Assembly: GCA_039602395.1 (NCBI GenBank)
Contig: JBCNJP010000012.1
Coordinates: 29,002,454 to 29,066,453, forward strand
Reading direction: 5' to 3'
Source of the DNA: Deinandra increscens subsp. villosa
Lineage: Eukaryota; Streptophyta; Magnoliopsida; Asterales; Asteraceae
DNA length: 64,000 bases
In this document: positions 40,601 to 52,183 of the stretch, one piece after another
Layout of the letters: every line of letters begins with the position of its first letter
Numbering within the stretch: position 1 is the first letter of the stretch
Program-made: the position numbers and the translations under genes
The notes under the pieces: model-generated
The model's database searches: none
Told to the model about the DNA's origin: nothing
What the model saw: the letters and a program-made list of their open reading frames with translations, nothing else

Positions 40601-43600
40601 TGTAACATCCCAAAATTCATAGATACATGATATATATATTAAATACGTGTTTATATTATAAATACGTAAGCTTGATTGATAAATATGGTAAGACTATATA
40701 TTGGATAGGTTGCATGTGTTAGAAATATGCATTTAATAGCCAATGTGATGAATTGCGCATAAACGAATGTGTTAAACATGAGAGAAAGTAAAATATAAGA
40801 TGAATAATGTGTTTATATGAATAGCATAATGATACATGAATCATTTGATGGATATATGTGTGTAAATACGTGTGCTAATAGCTAACGAAAACGTAAAAGG
40901 GCTAAAAGCGTAATTATTGTAAAGATATAAACATATACAAGTATTATACGTGTTTATATTCATTATAAGTATTTTGAGACTTAGAAATTAGTAAAAATAT
41001 ATACTAATATGATTCATAACATAAAATGATAAGTGTTGTAAAGTTTGAGGGGCTAGAACGTAAATTAGCAAATAATAAAGAAAATATATATAAATGTATG
41101 TATTTGTTATCGTACGAATCCCGAGCCTTAGAAACCTTAGAAAATGTTAGAAACATGTCCCTTAATGTTTTGGTACATAAAATGAAAAAGGATAGAAGTA
41201 TAGGGGGCTAGAATGCACCAAACCAAACCACAAGGACCAAAAGAGTAAAATACAAAAATCTGGCCTGTCAACCAGTGGCTCGCGTATCGCGAGCCACACC
41301 TACCTGTCCCGCGCGATACGCGACCTAGCCACCTGTGCAGAATCGAGTTTTAGGTCAAAAAATGGCCACGTTCTTGAACTTGTAGAGCAAGATTGGCTCG
41401 ATTCGTGGCAGATTTCGGTTGTTAGTCACTAGGCAACGTGTTAGGACCTTAAGGCGCCCCTAATGGCTATATATAGCAGCTTCAAATCAACCAAACAACC
41501 CACAAATTCATCAAATCATCATCTAAAAACCCTAGTTCGTCCCAGCCCCTTCTTATTCGAAATTCTCCCAAACGACGAAGAGTTTGAAGCTGAGATTCTG
41601 CAGTTCTTCATTTATTGGTAAGATCTAAAATAACCTCTTTCAGTTTTGGTTAATTCGATTTCTAAGTATGATTTCTAAAAATGATGTTAAAATTAGGGTT
41701 CTTGAGCTTGTTTTGATAAAATCGGGTGATCGGGTGGGAATTAGGGTCTGAATTTTTGTAGGTAATCATAAAATGATGTATTTTAAGAAAGCCCTAAGTT
41801 TATTTCACAATTGGAAAAGGTTTGGTAATAGGTTTTATTAACGGGTCAAAATTAGGGTTTTCATAACGTTACTCTGCCCAAATTGACTAAACGATGTTGA
41901 ATTAAGCTTAGATCTTTTAAAGGATATTATAAAATGTTATAATGAACAACACCCTAAGTTGGTTTGAATTAAAAATGAGTTTTGATAATAAAACGAGAAA
42001 TTCATGAAATTAGGGTTTCTAAATAAAGATAATTATTATAAAATAATCCGGAGGGTATGGGTACTTGATTTTTGGTCTTATAACATGTTTTTATATATAA
42101 TAAGTATATATGAAGTTAAAATGGATAAATAATAAAGTATTAAAGATACCGAGTTAATCGGATATTAGAGGTTCGCGCGGACCGGAAGGGTAGGCACCTG
42201 TACACTGGGGTTTCTGGCAATAGCGGGGGTGTCGCCATCCCATCTGGGCAATGGCATCCCAACACTGGGCGATCCCGGAGTGAGTGTCTACTTATAGGAA
42301 TGCGCGTCTTCATAATTATCAATAAAAAGGTTATTATGCCTATAAGGGCATTTTGGTCATTTTGACCTTAAAAGAGATAAACCCTAATAAAGTATTATTA
42401 GGATAATAAGATATAAATAAACGTAGGTATTATTTATAATGACCTTGCATTAACGCAATCCGATACGCGATTAGGTTAATTGTGGACCATAACGGAGGTT
42501 CTGTCTGAATAACTGATTAAAGATATCAGGTGAGTTCTATGAGCCCACTTTTAAATGTTTTAAATGTTTTAAATGTTTTTAAATGTTTTCGGGCTAGTAT
42601 ACATACAATACTTGTGAACATATATTCAAGATAATTGTGACTTGATATATACGTGTTATATGATGAAATTGTTGTTGAATTGCTTATACATGTTATGGAA
42701 ATATGTTGACTATAATGTGATGTGTATATACTTGTTTTGAAATTAGGTGGCCAAGTGACTAGGGAGTTGTTAGTAAACGTTTAGTGAATATGTATGATTA
42801 TATGAGAACAGCTGGTGCATTTGCTTGTATTAATATGTGGTGGATACGCCGATGGTACATCCTATATATATACATAGTAATATAAGTTACCCGGTATATC
42901 GAAAGTGTGGAGGATACGCCGCTGGTACATCCTGTATACATACACCTAGGTAAATTGGGGGATGTCCATTTGTTGCAGTATATGAATGCCTTATCACTGT
43001 TTAATAACAAACCTAAAGCATCTGGTTATTTAACTAGAAGTAGGTAGTATATACGATCGGATAATAAGTCATTAAGATGAGAAAATGACCTAATAGGGAT
43101 AAAGCATGAGTTGCTACTAGAACCTAATAGAGTTGAAGCATGAGTTGCTAATATGACTTATTAGAGTTAGAGCATGTGTTGCTACTGAAGACGAGGGGTC
43201 GCTGCTTCCCCATAGTGGTGGCTTAGGGAACCGTGTACGGACGGAGCGGCAGTCGGACATCGCAAAAGCTATCTTACGAAAAAGGTAGGATGACGATTGC
43301 AGTGGCGGGCGAACCTTTCGAAGGAGATGAAGAATGAGGAGACGCTGCTTCCCCATAGTGGTGGCTTAGGGAACCGTGTACGGACGGAGCTGCATTGGGC
43401 CGTTGTAATAACTATCCTTCGAGATGGGACGGAGTGTGCAGTGGCGGGCGGACTCTTCATGGAGAACCAAATTAGTTGGTTGAATATAGTGACCTAGAAG
43501 TTTAGCCTAGGGTCATGATTAAGATAATAAGATATATTATCATAGTACATACGTGTTAGAATTTATATGTGATTTATAAATGTGTGTTGTAAAACCAGGT

Positions 43601-43954
43601 AAACACTTTAACGGTTTTGAACTAAACGGTAGAACTCACCAGCGTAAGCTGACTTTTTAAAAGTATGTATGCTAGGTTCAGCAGAGACGTTTAGAAGTAA
43701 AGGCACGGATCTTGTGAGGACGGGATAATCGGGAAAGCTATCAAGGAAGGATTTCTGGCAAGCTGGCTTAGTTATAGATTTCGTATTCATAATTAGTTAT
43801 AATTATGTACAATATCTCTCTTACTGTAGTACTTGGCTTATATAAATAAAAGTTTTAAATTTCCGCTGCTTAATATCTCTGTTGATACCTTGTGTTCATG
43901 AGTAAATCCGATTCGTGACCCCTCCTAGCGCCAAGTCTGGGAGCGGGCGTCACA
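40601..43954 (+). repeat. LARD 3' LTR
   Basis: 3354 bp, highly similar to 35988-39183. It retains the 156-base segment at 41030-41185 that is deleted in the 5' copy. Dyad boxes are at 41278-41325, and the two ~145-base tandem units are repeated at 43180-43460. Confidence 0.9.
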
Positions 43955-44669
43955 AACACCCTCCTCCATAGACCACTAGGTTCCTGTTTATATCTCCACA
44001 ACCATTTTGACATCAAGGAAATGTTTCTATCACCCAAAGGAACCAATCCCAACCCACCTTCGTCTTTGGGCTTCAAAACAACCTCCTTCTTGACCCAGTG
44101 AATCTTCCTCTTCCCTTGACACCCTCCTCACAAGAAATTTAGCCTTATTCTCTCCAACCTTTGAATCACCTTCTTCGGGGACTTGAAAGAATAAAAGAAA
44201 AACGTACGAAGACTCTCCAGAACGGCTTTCGCCAGCACCAAATGACCACCCATAGATAGTCGATCATCTTTCCATCTCGACAGACGAGCTTTGAAACAAT
44301 CTATAACCGGCTTCCAAGCAGCGATTCTGTTCATATTACATCCAACATGCATACCCAAATGCATAAAAGGCAGGCTACATCCTTTGCACTTCATAAACGC
44401 AGCCATTGCTCCACTTCCTCAACCCCACAATTAACTCCGGTCAGAGAGCATTTTCTCAAATTAATTCTTAGCCCAAAAACCAAGAAGAAAGCTCTCAGCA
44501 GCCTCGACCGATTGTAAGCATTTTTGTTCCGACCATTGCGCTACGACCAGGGCGTCATCTACAAAGAGGAGACTATGCACCTTCAAATCACCCGTCCCAA
44601 ACATCATACCACTGATTAATCCTTTATTGTTCGCCCGATCAATCAGCCATGAGAAGGCCTCCATTATGA
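43955..44669 (-). pseudogene. L1-type LINE, reverse-transcriptase part, running into the gap
   Basis: Minus strand. From the gap edge: IMEAFSWLIDRANNKGLISG, then KVHSLLFVDDALVV with the catalytic DD (FVDD in place of the common FADD). A stop follows, then LPFMHLGMHVGCNMNRIAAW, KPVIDCFKARLSRWKDDRLS, GGHLVLAKAVLESL and KPKDEGGLGLVPLGDRNISL, the standard connection between RT and zf-RVT in plant L1 ORF2. Stops and frameshifts break it. It is continuous with 35154-35987 once the LARD and one AACAC are removed. The endonuclease and RT fingers would lie in the gap or were lost. Confidence 0.78.
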
Positions 44670-45169
44670 NNNNNNNNNNNNNNNNNNNNNNNNNNNNNNN
44701 NNNNNNNNNNNNNNNNNNNNNNNNNNNNNNNNNNNNNNNNNNNNNNNNNNNNNNNNNNNNNNNNNNNNNNNNNNNNNNNNNNNNNNNNNNNNNNNNNNNN
44801 NNNNNNNNNNNNNNNNNNNNNNNNNNNNNNNNNNNNNNNNNNNNNNNNNNNNNNNNNNNNNNNNNNNNNNNNNNNNNNNNNNNNNNNNNNNNNNNNNNNN
44901 NNNNNNNNNNNNNNNNNNNNNNNNNNNNNNNNNNNNNNNNNNNNNNNNNNNNNNNNNNNNNNNNNNNNNNNNNNNNNNNNNNNNNNNNNNNNNNNNNNNN
45001 NNNNNNNNNNNNNNNNNNNNNNNNNNNNNNNNNNNNNNNNNNNNNNNNNNNNNNNNNNNNNNNNNNNNNNNNNNNNNNNNNNNNNNNNNNNNNNNNNNNN
45101 NNNNNNNNNNNNNNNNNNNNNNNNNNNNNNNNNNNNNNNNNNNNNNNNNNNNNNNNNNNNNNNNNNNNN
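44670..45169. other. Assembly gap, 500 N
   Basis: Exactly 500 N, a common placeholder length, so the true size is unknown. The LINE enters from the left and a copia from the right. Frames predicted across it are meaningless. Confidence 0.99.
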
Positions 45170-46689
45170 GAATCCTTGTGCCGCGACCAAACCAGACCTA
45201 CTTCGCTGGTTACCCTCTTCAGGACCCAAGTCAGTCCGGTTACAATACCACGGGCCTCGAGCAAGCGATGTATACCGTCAACCTCAATCCTCCGGATAAC
45301 ATCTAGTACCTCGACAACGGATCAACCTCACACGTGACTAATAACCCAGGTAATCTCACGTCTATTATTAATAATGGCATTTTACATAATATTATTGTTG
45401 GAAATGGTACTTCCGTTCCCGTTACTGGACATGGCAATCACACTCTCAAACCCCATTTTCCACCCCTTAAACTAAACAATGTCCTTCTTGCTCCCTACTT
45501 AATTAAAAATCTAATGTCCGTTCGCCGGTTAACCACTGGCAACTATATATCTATAGAATTTGGCCCTTTTGGTCTTTTTGTCAAGGACCTCAAGACCAGG
45601 GCTCCTATCCTACAATGCAATAGTGCCGGCGATCTCTACCCACTTGATCCTCAACTTATCTCCCGTCTCAAGTCTCCCACTACTTTTGCTGCTGTTTCTC
45701 ATCAAGTCTGTCACTAACGTCTTGGTCACCCTGAATCATATCTTTTACATCGTCTTAAAAATAATAAGTCTATAGATTATGGTAGAATAAATAAAACTCT
45801 TTGTCAATCGTGTGTGTTTGGCAAAAGTACTAGATTACCTTTTCTTGATTCGAACAGTTTCACTTGTAACCCGTTTGACATTATCCATAGCCACTTATAG
45901 ACGTCGCCTATTTTAAGCACCGGTGGTCATCGTTACTATGTATTATTTATTAATGATACAAACTCCAAGCTCGGGTCTGACACTCGTCCACTATTTGAAG
46001 ACCCCTCCTTATACAGGAACCTTGCTGGGGCGCTTCAGTATCTCACCTTCACTCGACCGGATATTACATACGATGTTCAACAGGTCTGAATCCACATGCA
46101 CACTCCTCATCAGGGCCACTGGCACGCCTTGAAACGTATCATCCGATACTTGTAAGGGACTTCTCATTATGGTCTCACTCTGCGAGACTCTCCCACTGAT
46201 GACCTTCTAGCCTATACGAACGCCGACTGGGCCAGCTGTCCTGACACCAGGCGCTCCACTTCGGGGTATTGTGTTTATTTCGGGTCCAACCTTGTTGCAT
46301 GTTCGTCCAAACGTTAGTCGACTATCTCCCGCGCTCCAGTGCTGAAGCAGAATACCGTGGGGTTGTGAATGTTGTTGCTGAGTTATGTTGGATTCATAAC
46401 CTTCTTCTTGAGCCACATCGTCCTCTCTCTCGTGCCTCTGTGGTCTACTGTGATAAAATAAGCTCCATCTATCTATCACGTAACTCAGTTCAGCAACAGA
46501 GAACTAAACATATTGAGCTGGACATACATTTTGTTCGTGATCATGTTCGTCGCGATACCGTACGTATACTACATGTCCCTTCCCGTTTTCAGGTTGCAGA
46601 TATATTCACGAAGGGGCTACCGCGTGTTTTATTTGATGATTTCAGGTCCAGTCTCAGCATTCAACCTCCTCCCGCTTCGATTGCGGGGG
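45170..46689 (+). pseudogene. Copia-4 remnant: PR, IN start, RT end, RNase H
   Basis: Plus strand. Protease begins YLDNGSTSHVT near 45307 (Asn for Ser). The protease/integrase linker is open to 45717 (LLAPYLIKNLMSVRRLTTG). Integrase reads RLGHPESYLLHRL and CQSCVFGKSTRLPF, then STGGHRYYVLFIND. An internal deletion joins this to the RT end, LAGALQYLTFTRPDITYDVQQV. RNase H is recognisable in pieces: YTNADWASCPDTRRSTSGYC, SSAEAEYRGV, YCDKISSIYLS, HIELDIHFVRDHV, QVADIFTKGLP. Many stops interrupt it. It ends at the polypurine-like GATTGCGGGGG before the LTR. Confidence 0.85.
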
Positions 46690-47003
46690 TGTAATCCAAA
46701 GATTTCCGTCTTTGGACCGTGGGAGATGGAGTAACTTCCGTGGTCTGTACAAGTATATTTGTTTCACTAATTACTACTATTCCAGATACGTCATGGTACG
46801 GGATTATCCGGTACGACGAGTAGTGGGGTCCTAAGCTAGGCCTTGGCTAAACCATGGAAATCGTAATGCCATAATGCCGATTACGTTGTAATTGTATTAT
46901 TGTAAATCCTTAGGGATTAGTTTGTAATTATTTGTAATTATTCCTCCTATATATTATAGTGATTTAGTAATGCAATATTCACTTTGGGATACCAATTCTA
47001 TCA
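46690..47003 (+). repeat. Copia-4 3' LTR
   Basis: TGTAATCCAAAG...AATTCTATCA, 314 bp. Its last 125 bases match 341-466 in reverse complement, so the left-edge copia is of the same family. Confidence 0.8.
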
Positions 47004-48850
47004 AATGGGTTATGTGGTTATAAGGTTAGGTGAATATATTAAAGTTAAATGTGGGTATATTAGTAATTATCCTTTTCAAAAATTAAAAGGAGGTTGAAAA
47101 GCCATGTTTCTTAGCTTTTAGAAAATAACTTTTTTCTTTTTCTTAAAAAGTCAAAATTAAAAGTGCTTTTTATTTACCGAAAGATTACTTTAACTTATTA
47201 GCTTTTCAAAAAGCCAATAATTTAATAAACACTTTTGAAATGAAATCTTAAACATGCTTTTAAAATCAAACCATAGAGATAATGTGCTAAAAGATTAATT
47301 TTGAGTTGATATAGTTAGATTGTTTAATATAGTTAGATTGTTTAAATTAAGTCACAAAATCAAAACTTAATCTTTTTATATATCTCTTATTTGTAAAAGT
47401 GGAATGATATTTTTATGTATTTGACAAATAAAAACAATAAAAGTTGCTTTGTTGACACTTATATTGTAAACATGATTCATGACCAAAAAAACGACATTAT
47501 TGGTTTTTGTTTTGAACAGGAATACAACATTATTGGTGGCTGCTTTGAATAAAACGATACGTGTCGTATATTGACACCTTCCACACCACAAATCATACAC
47601 GTATCAATTACTGAATTATAAAAGTCGCAAAAGAAATAATAAATAATTCGAAGTGGAAGGTTTGTAACAGAAACCCACGATTTCTTACCTAAATATCCAA
47701 CGTCTCATTCTACCATTTATTCTAACAAAAAACCTACCAACATATCCCAATACGTTTGGTGCTATCTTCACTTATTCACGATATAACTACCTTGTCTGTT
47801 TTTTTATGTATTTTTTAACGGTAAATTTGGATCACTGACGGCGGCATTACCCACCCACTCGATCATCTCCAATCCCCATTATGAGGAAACTCACCATAGG
47901 TAGAAAATCCCCTGACCCAGCCTGTAACCCCATTTAAGTTTGGATAAATTGAAAAGGGAAATTTGTAGAGACACTGTTAATAAAATAAAAATGCAATTTT
48001 GAAATACAATTCGCATTACAATACACAAAATTATTCTTAGAATAAAAGCTCGCGATAAAACGAATACTGGAAATTCTTCTCATGATTTTGCCACTGTGTT
48101 TATTGTATCTTGACCAGACTTTTGTGTGTTTCTACATATAGTGAAGGAGAACTTAGAGTATTCACGGTAATTTTCTTAAAAAAGATGTGAGTGTAAATCT
48201 GTATAATTTAAGGTTTGGTTGTGAGTGGTTATGAATAGAGGAGCTTAGAGCATTCACGGTAGGTTCTTTAAAAAATATGTAAGTGTAGATCCTTAAAAAA
48301 TATGTGAGTGTATTATCTGATTTTAATGGTTATATGAGAATACAATTTCATAGATACTTCATATAAAACTACTTCAAGATTTACTAGTCTATCAATGTGA
48401 GATAAGCACAATTAGACAACTCTAGTTGTTTAAGCTTAAACCATAATCACACAATTTCGAGCATCGATATATCATTCATCTTAGCTACGATTTGGACACC
48501 GTTTAGTTCGTTGTAATCCTCTCACGTGGAAGAACACAAACGGGCTTCCTAATAACTATATTAGTAGCAGGTACGAATAATTATTTGTGTCCAAAGTAAG
48601 TGAAATAATATATTTTTCACTAAATTTCCAACAATCCTCACATGAAAGGAGATCGATTCTCACACTCAAGTGTCAAGATATAGTTCCAACTGTTGAGTAT
48701 TGGGGGAAACTTCCTGGTCCAGAAGTTGTGCCCCCATAATTTCTTTTGAAGCAACTCCACGTCTCTCACACTTAGGTGATTTTCACAAGTTACAAAAACC
48801 ATATGCTTAAGGTCTTTTGATATCACTGATTTGTGATAGGAATGGACTAG
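47004..48850. other. Intergenic, with MITE-like remnants
   Basis: No protein-like frame. At 47098-47245 AGCTTTT...AAAAGCC sequences form an inverted arrangement similar to 510-590. At 48146-48310 two units start with the near-identical phrase TTAGAGYATTCACGGTA followed by TTTCTTAAAAAA-type text, likely ends of a short DNA element. About 48350-48840 has wording (AACAATCCTCACATGAAAGG) reminiscent of copia LTRs but no boundaries. Confidence 0.4.
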
Positions 48851-50477
48851 TGATGTGCTCGGAACGACTCTAAAAATACAATTAAAATAGACCTAAACCT
48901 AAACCTAAGACACACCTAATTTTACCGAAATAACCTAAACCGAACCGAACCCTAAGGCAGTGAACCTGTCGGATTGTAGTAAAGCTAAGGCAAGACCGGA
49001 ATATCGAACCTAGGACACTCTAATAACAAGACTTAATCTAGACCTAGAAATTGGAAATACTGAGTAATTCGGGGTTTTTGAATTGAGATTGATTTAATTA
49101 ACTAAACTAACACTAACGAATGACAGCAAGCAGACCTTGAAGAAACTACCAAAATGAGAGAAGACACCACCTAGACCTCGAATCCCAATTAACATCTATG
49201 ACCAAACCTGACCTTGACAATTCTGATGGATCCTAGTCCACCTTTTAAGTTCTTCCTAGTAATTGCTTCTAACGTTCGGACAGGAGTTCACCTTATGGGT
49301 ACATCCAACCTCAACTAGACCTAACCACCCTCGAAACAATCTTAGGCACCTTAAGCTAGCAGGAACTACCACTAATCAAGACAACTAACACGGAATAGCA
49401 AGCTAACTAATTTCCTAGGGCATCCCTCTCCCGATGGCGATGCGATCCTAATCCACTAGTTAACCCAACTACCCGACCTAGTTATCACCTCCCGGCTTGT
49501 CTAATTAGAGCAGCACACAAGACTTAAGGAATTCACTAAAATACTAAACTATGGTAATCAAGACAGATAACCAAATCAATCACAAACACCCAGTCACGCA
49601 ATCGATTACCCAACCCAAACCGAAAGACATCCGCAGATTAGGTAGTTTAGTAAGTTAATTCAGACCCTAATTCTAGTGGTCATATGCATACAATCGTGTT
49701 AATCAATGGAATTGAATAGAAAGCAAACATCAATCAAATTGCCAGGGTCAAACAAGATCACAAATACTAAAATTTCATCATACGGTCTAGGTGGTGGTAT
49801 AGAATTAGCCAACCACCATAATCAAAGTAGAAGTAACCATAAAGACAGAATCTTTAACCCTAAACATGGTTTTAGAACTAATCAAATACAAGAAATTGAA
49901 TAAAGAAACTAAACCGGATGATTGAATTGAATGTCGAATAATGATTCCGGGTTGATCTCCACTTGATTCCACCTTCTCTGCCTTCAAAAATCGCCTCTTG
50001 GTCGTCTCTCAGTCGTCTCGAAGTGCAGAATGCCGAATTGAAACCCTAAAATCGATTTTATAAGTCGAATCCTCTTTTTGCGGTTTTTGGACCTCCAAGC
50101 GTATCGCTTGGAGGTATGTCCTTCTTAGGCGATACGCCTACAGATCATGTCGCGATAATTTAATCGGTCAAACCGAATTAAGCCCCGTTGACTTTCCAAT
50201 CTTCGCGCGTATCGCTTGCAACTCTGAGAGTCCCAGGCGATACGCCTGGGACAGCTTGTTCAGCCCTTATTCTTCTTTTTCCTTCTTAACTTCTCACTTT
50301 CTACTCGTGGCCTCGGGATTTTATTAAAAACCTACAAAACTTGTAAAAACATAAATAACTGACTCAAAGACACAACTTAATTAAAACAAATGGAAACTAA
50401 AGAAAACCGACTCAATTAGACTCAAATACATAACAAAAGACTTAGGAAAATCGGATGTGTTTGCAACACATCAAACA
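48851..50477 (-). repeat. Athila-type 3' LTR
   Basis: On the minus strand it starts TGTTTGATGTGTTGC after the polypurine AGTGTGGGGA and ends GAGCACATCA: 1627 bp, TG...CA. The dyad boxes are at 50095-50250: CCAAGCGTATCGCTTGG, AGGCGATACGCCT, CGCGTATCGCTTG and CCAGGCGATACGCCTGG. The partner LTR is not in the window, so the boundaries rest on TG/CA and the polypurine tract. Confidence 0.7.
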
Positions 50478-52183
50478 TCCCCACACTGACTCTTTTTTCG
50501 TCCTCGAAAAATACTGCAATGGAATCACAACCAGGAAATTGACTCTAAGCATTTATCATTTAAATTTAACAACCTCCAAACAATTCCACATTCCATAACG
50601 TAATAACACCCTAACTACAATTGTCGATATTTCGATCCGATTAAACCCAACCACCAACCTTTTCTTTCGCCCCCATGTGTTTATGAAATTACCAGATATA
50701 AGTTCAGCAGCCTATGGATCCCACTAAAGAAAGGTCAAGTTCAACCTACTACCGAATCATATTCAGTCAAAGCAAAGGGTATAAATGATTTGAATTTATA
50801 TATTTCCAACCCCCTTAAACCGGATACTAAGATGTCCAAAGAATAACTATTTATTTATATGCAACTGTTTGAGCATTTATTCTCTAACTAAAATTTCTTT
50901 TCTTCTCCTCTTTTTTCCTTTTTTCATTTTTTTCACTTTTTTTTCTTTTTTATAAATGGTTACTTTTACCTAAAATTACCAACGGACATCACCAGAGGTA
51001 TTCTTTCACAAGGTCTTACCCACGAAATCATACATGAGTATTCTGCCCGCGAGATCCGGAACATCATCAGAGGTACTTACCACGGGATACTATCCTTAGT
51101 TCGTACATGAGTATTCTGCCCCTTCACTCTAATTCATTAACCAGATTATTAACTACATGCTCATTTGATATTCTAAGGACATAAGAGTATCTAGCCTAAA
51201 GCGGTCTCTTCCTTCCTAATCATCAGATTCAGAATCCCTATCACTCCTAAAATGGGAACCCACTAGCAGACTGATTAACATATTTATACAACAATAAACA
51301 CACAGGCTATTTAAGTTACTCCTAGGTTAACTGGGCCTACCGACACATCACAGACTAGAAATGTTCTCCATTCAACCAAACTTATCCACATTCCCCAAAT
51401 TTATGATTAATTAGCATTTAAGCACAAGATAGCCAATCAAATCCCAGTTTCCTATCATTTTCCATTAATTGCAGCCAGAATCTTGGACATTTTTGAACAA
51501 TTTTTATTTTTTTTCAATTTTTCAAAATTTTATGACTCAATAACACCCAAAAATAAAAGACTGACTAAGACTGACTCAATACGAAAGTATCCTATCCCCA
51601 CACTTGAATCACACATTGTCCCTAATGTGGAATGGAACAAAAACAAATCAGATGATAAAATAAATAAAAGAAGTTGAAACGTGTTCACTCGAAACTCCAG
51701 AGACTCAGCACATCGACCGCAGCGAACCACCACAAACTCGGTAAACAGAAATAATAAAAAGTTTAAAAATTGAAAATTTTTCTGAATGACCTCCCCTAGG
51801 CGTATCGCCTACAACCTTGCATCCACCAGGCGATACGCCTGGAGCTGCACACAACCGGCCCGCCAAAGGATGCAAGCGTATCGCCTACAACCTACCAACC
51901 TCCAGGCGATACGCTTGGAGCATGATTTCCAGAGAATTTTCCCACTTTTGGCCTTTGAAAATTTTTCTATCTCTTTTCCCCACAGCAGGCTTATAGTCGA
52001 ATTTTCCAGCACAAACCTGCACTTCTGACCTGCACAACTCACAATTGCCAAGCTCCGAATCTCCAAAATAACCTGCAAACACTAAAAACACAAAACACAA
52101 AAGACGCAAAGTGCACAAAAACTAAAATTTGCAGAAAATTAAACACACAAATACACTAATATACATCCCGGGAACTTCATCAT
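50478..52183 (-). promoter_or_regulatory. Athila-type 3' non-coding region with dyad boxes and PPT
   Basis: 1.7 kb without a protein-like frame. At 51796-51920 four boxes alternate in orientation: AGGCGTATCGCCT, CCAGGCGATACGCCTGG, CAAGCGTATCGCC and CCAGGCGATACGCTTGG. They match the four in the LTR in kind and spacing. The polypurine tract lies at 50488-50478 (minus strand). Confidence 0.65.

Larger units (their letters stand above)
35988..43954 (+). mobile_element. LARD-like non-autonomous gypsy (Tekay-type ends), ~8 kb
   Basis: TGTAACATCCC...GGCGTCACA with target duplication AACAC (35983-35987 and 43955-43959), inserted in the LINE. LTRs are 35988-39183 (3196 bp) and 40601-43954 (3354 bp). 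The interior is only about 1.4 kb. PBS TTGGTATCAGAGCC is at 39186-39199. The 3' end, TTTCGAGGACGAAAC...AAGGGGGGTAGAGT, is the tail of Tekay/Del chromovirus pol plus the polypurine tract. No gag or pol remains. LTRs larger than the interior and lack of genes define a LARD-like derivative. Confidence 0.9.

Noticed and set aside
38498..43497. Pairs of identical short frames in both LARD LTRs (for example 38526-38726 and 43297-43497).
   Set aside because: They are identical because the LTRs are copies; the tandem ~145-base units create them. No protein-like features.
44461..45337. Long frames across the gap.
   Set aside because: Most of their length is N; only the edges are real (LINE on the left, copia on the right).
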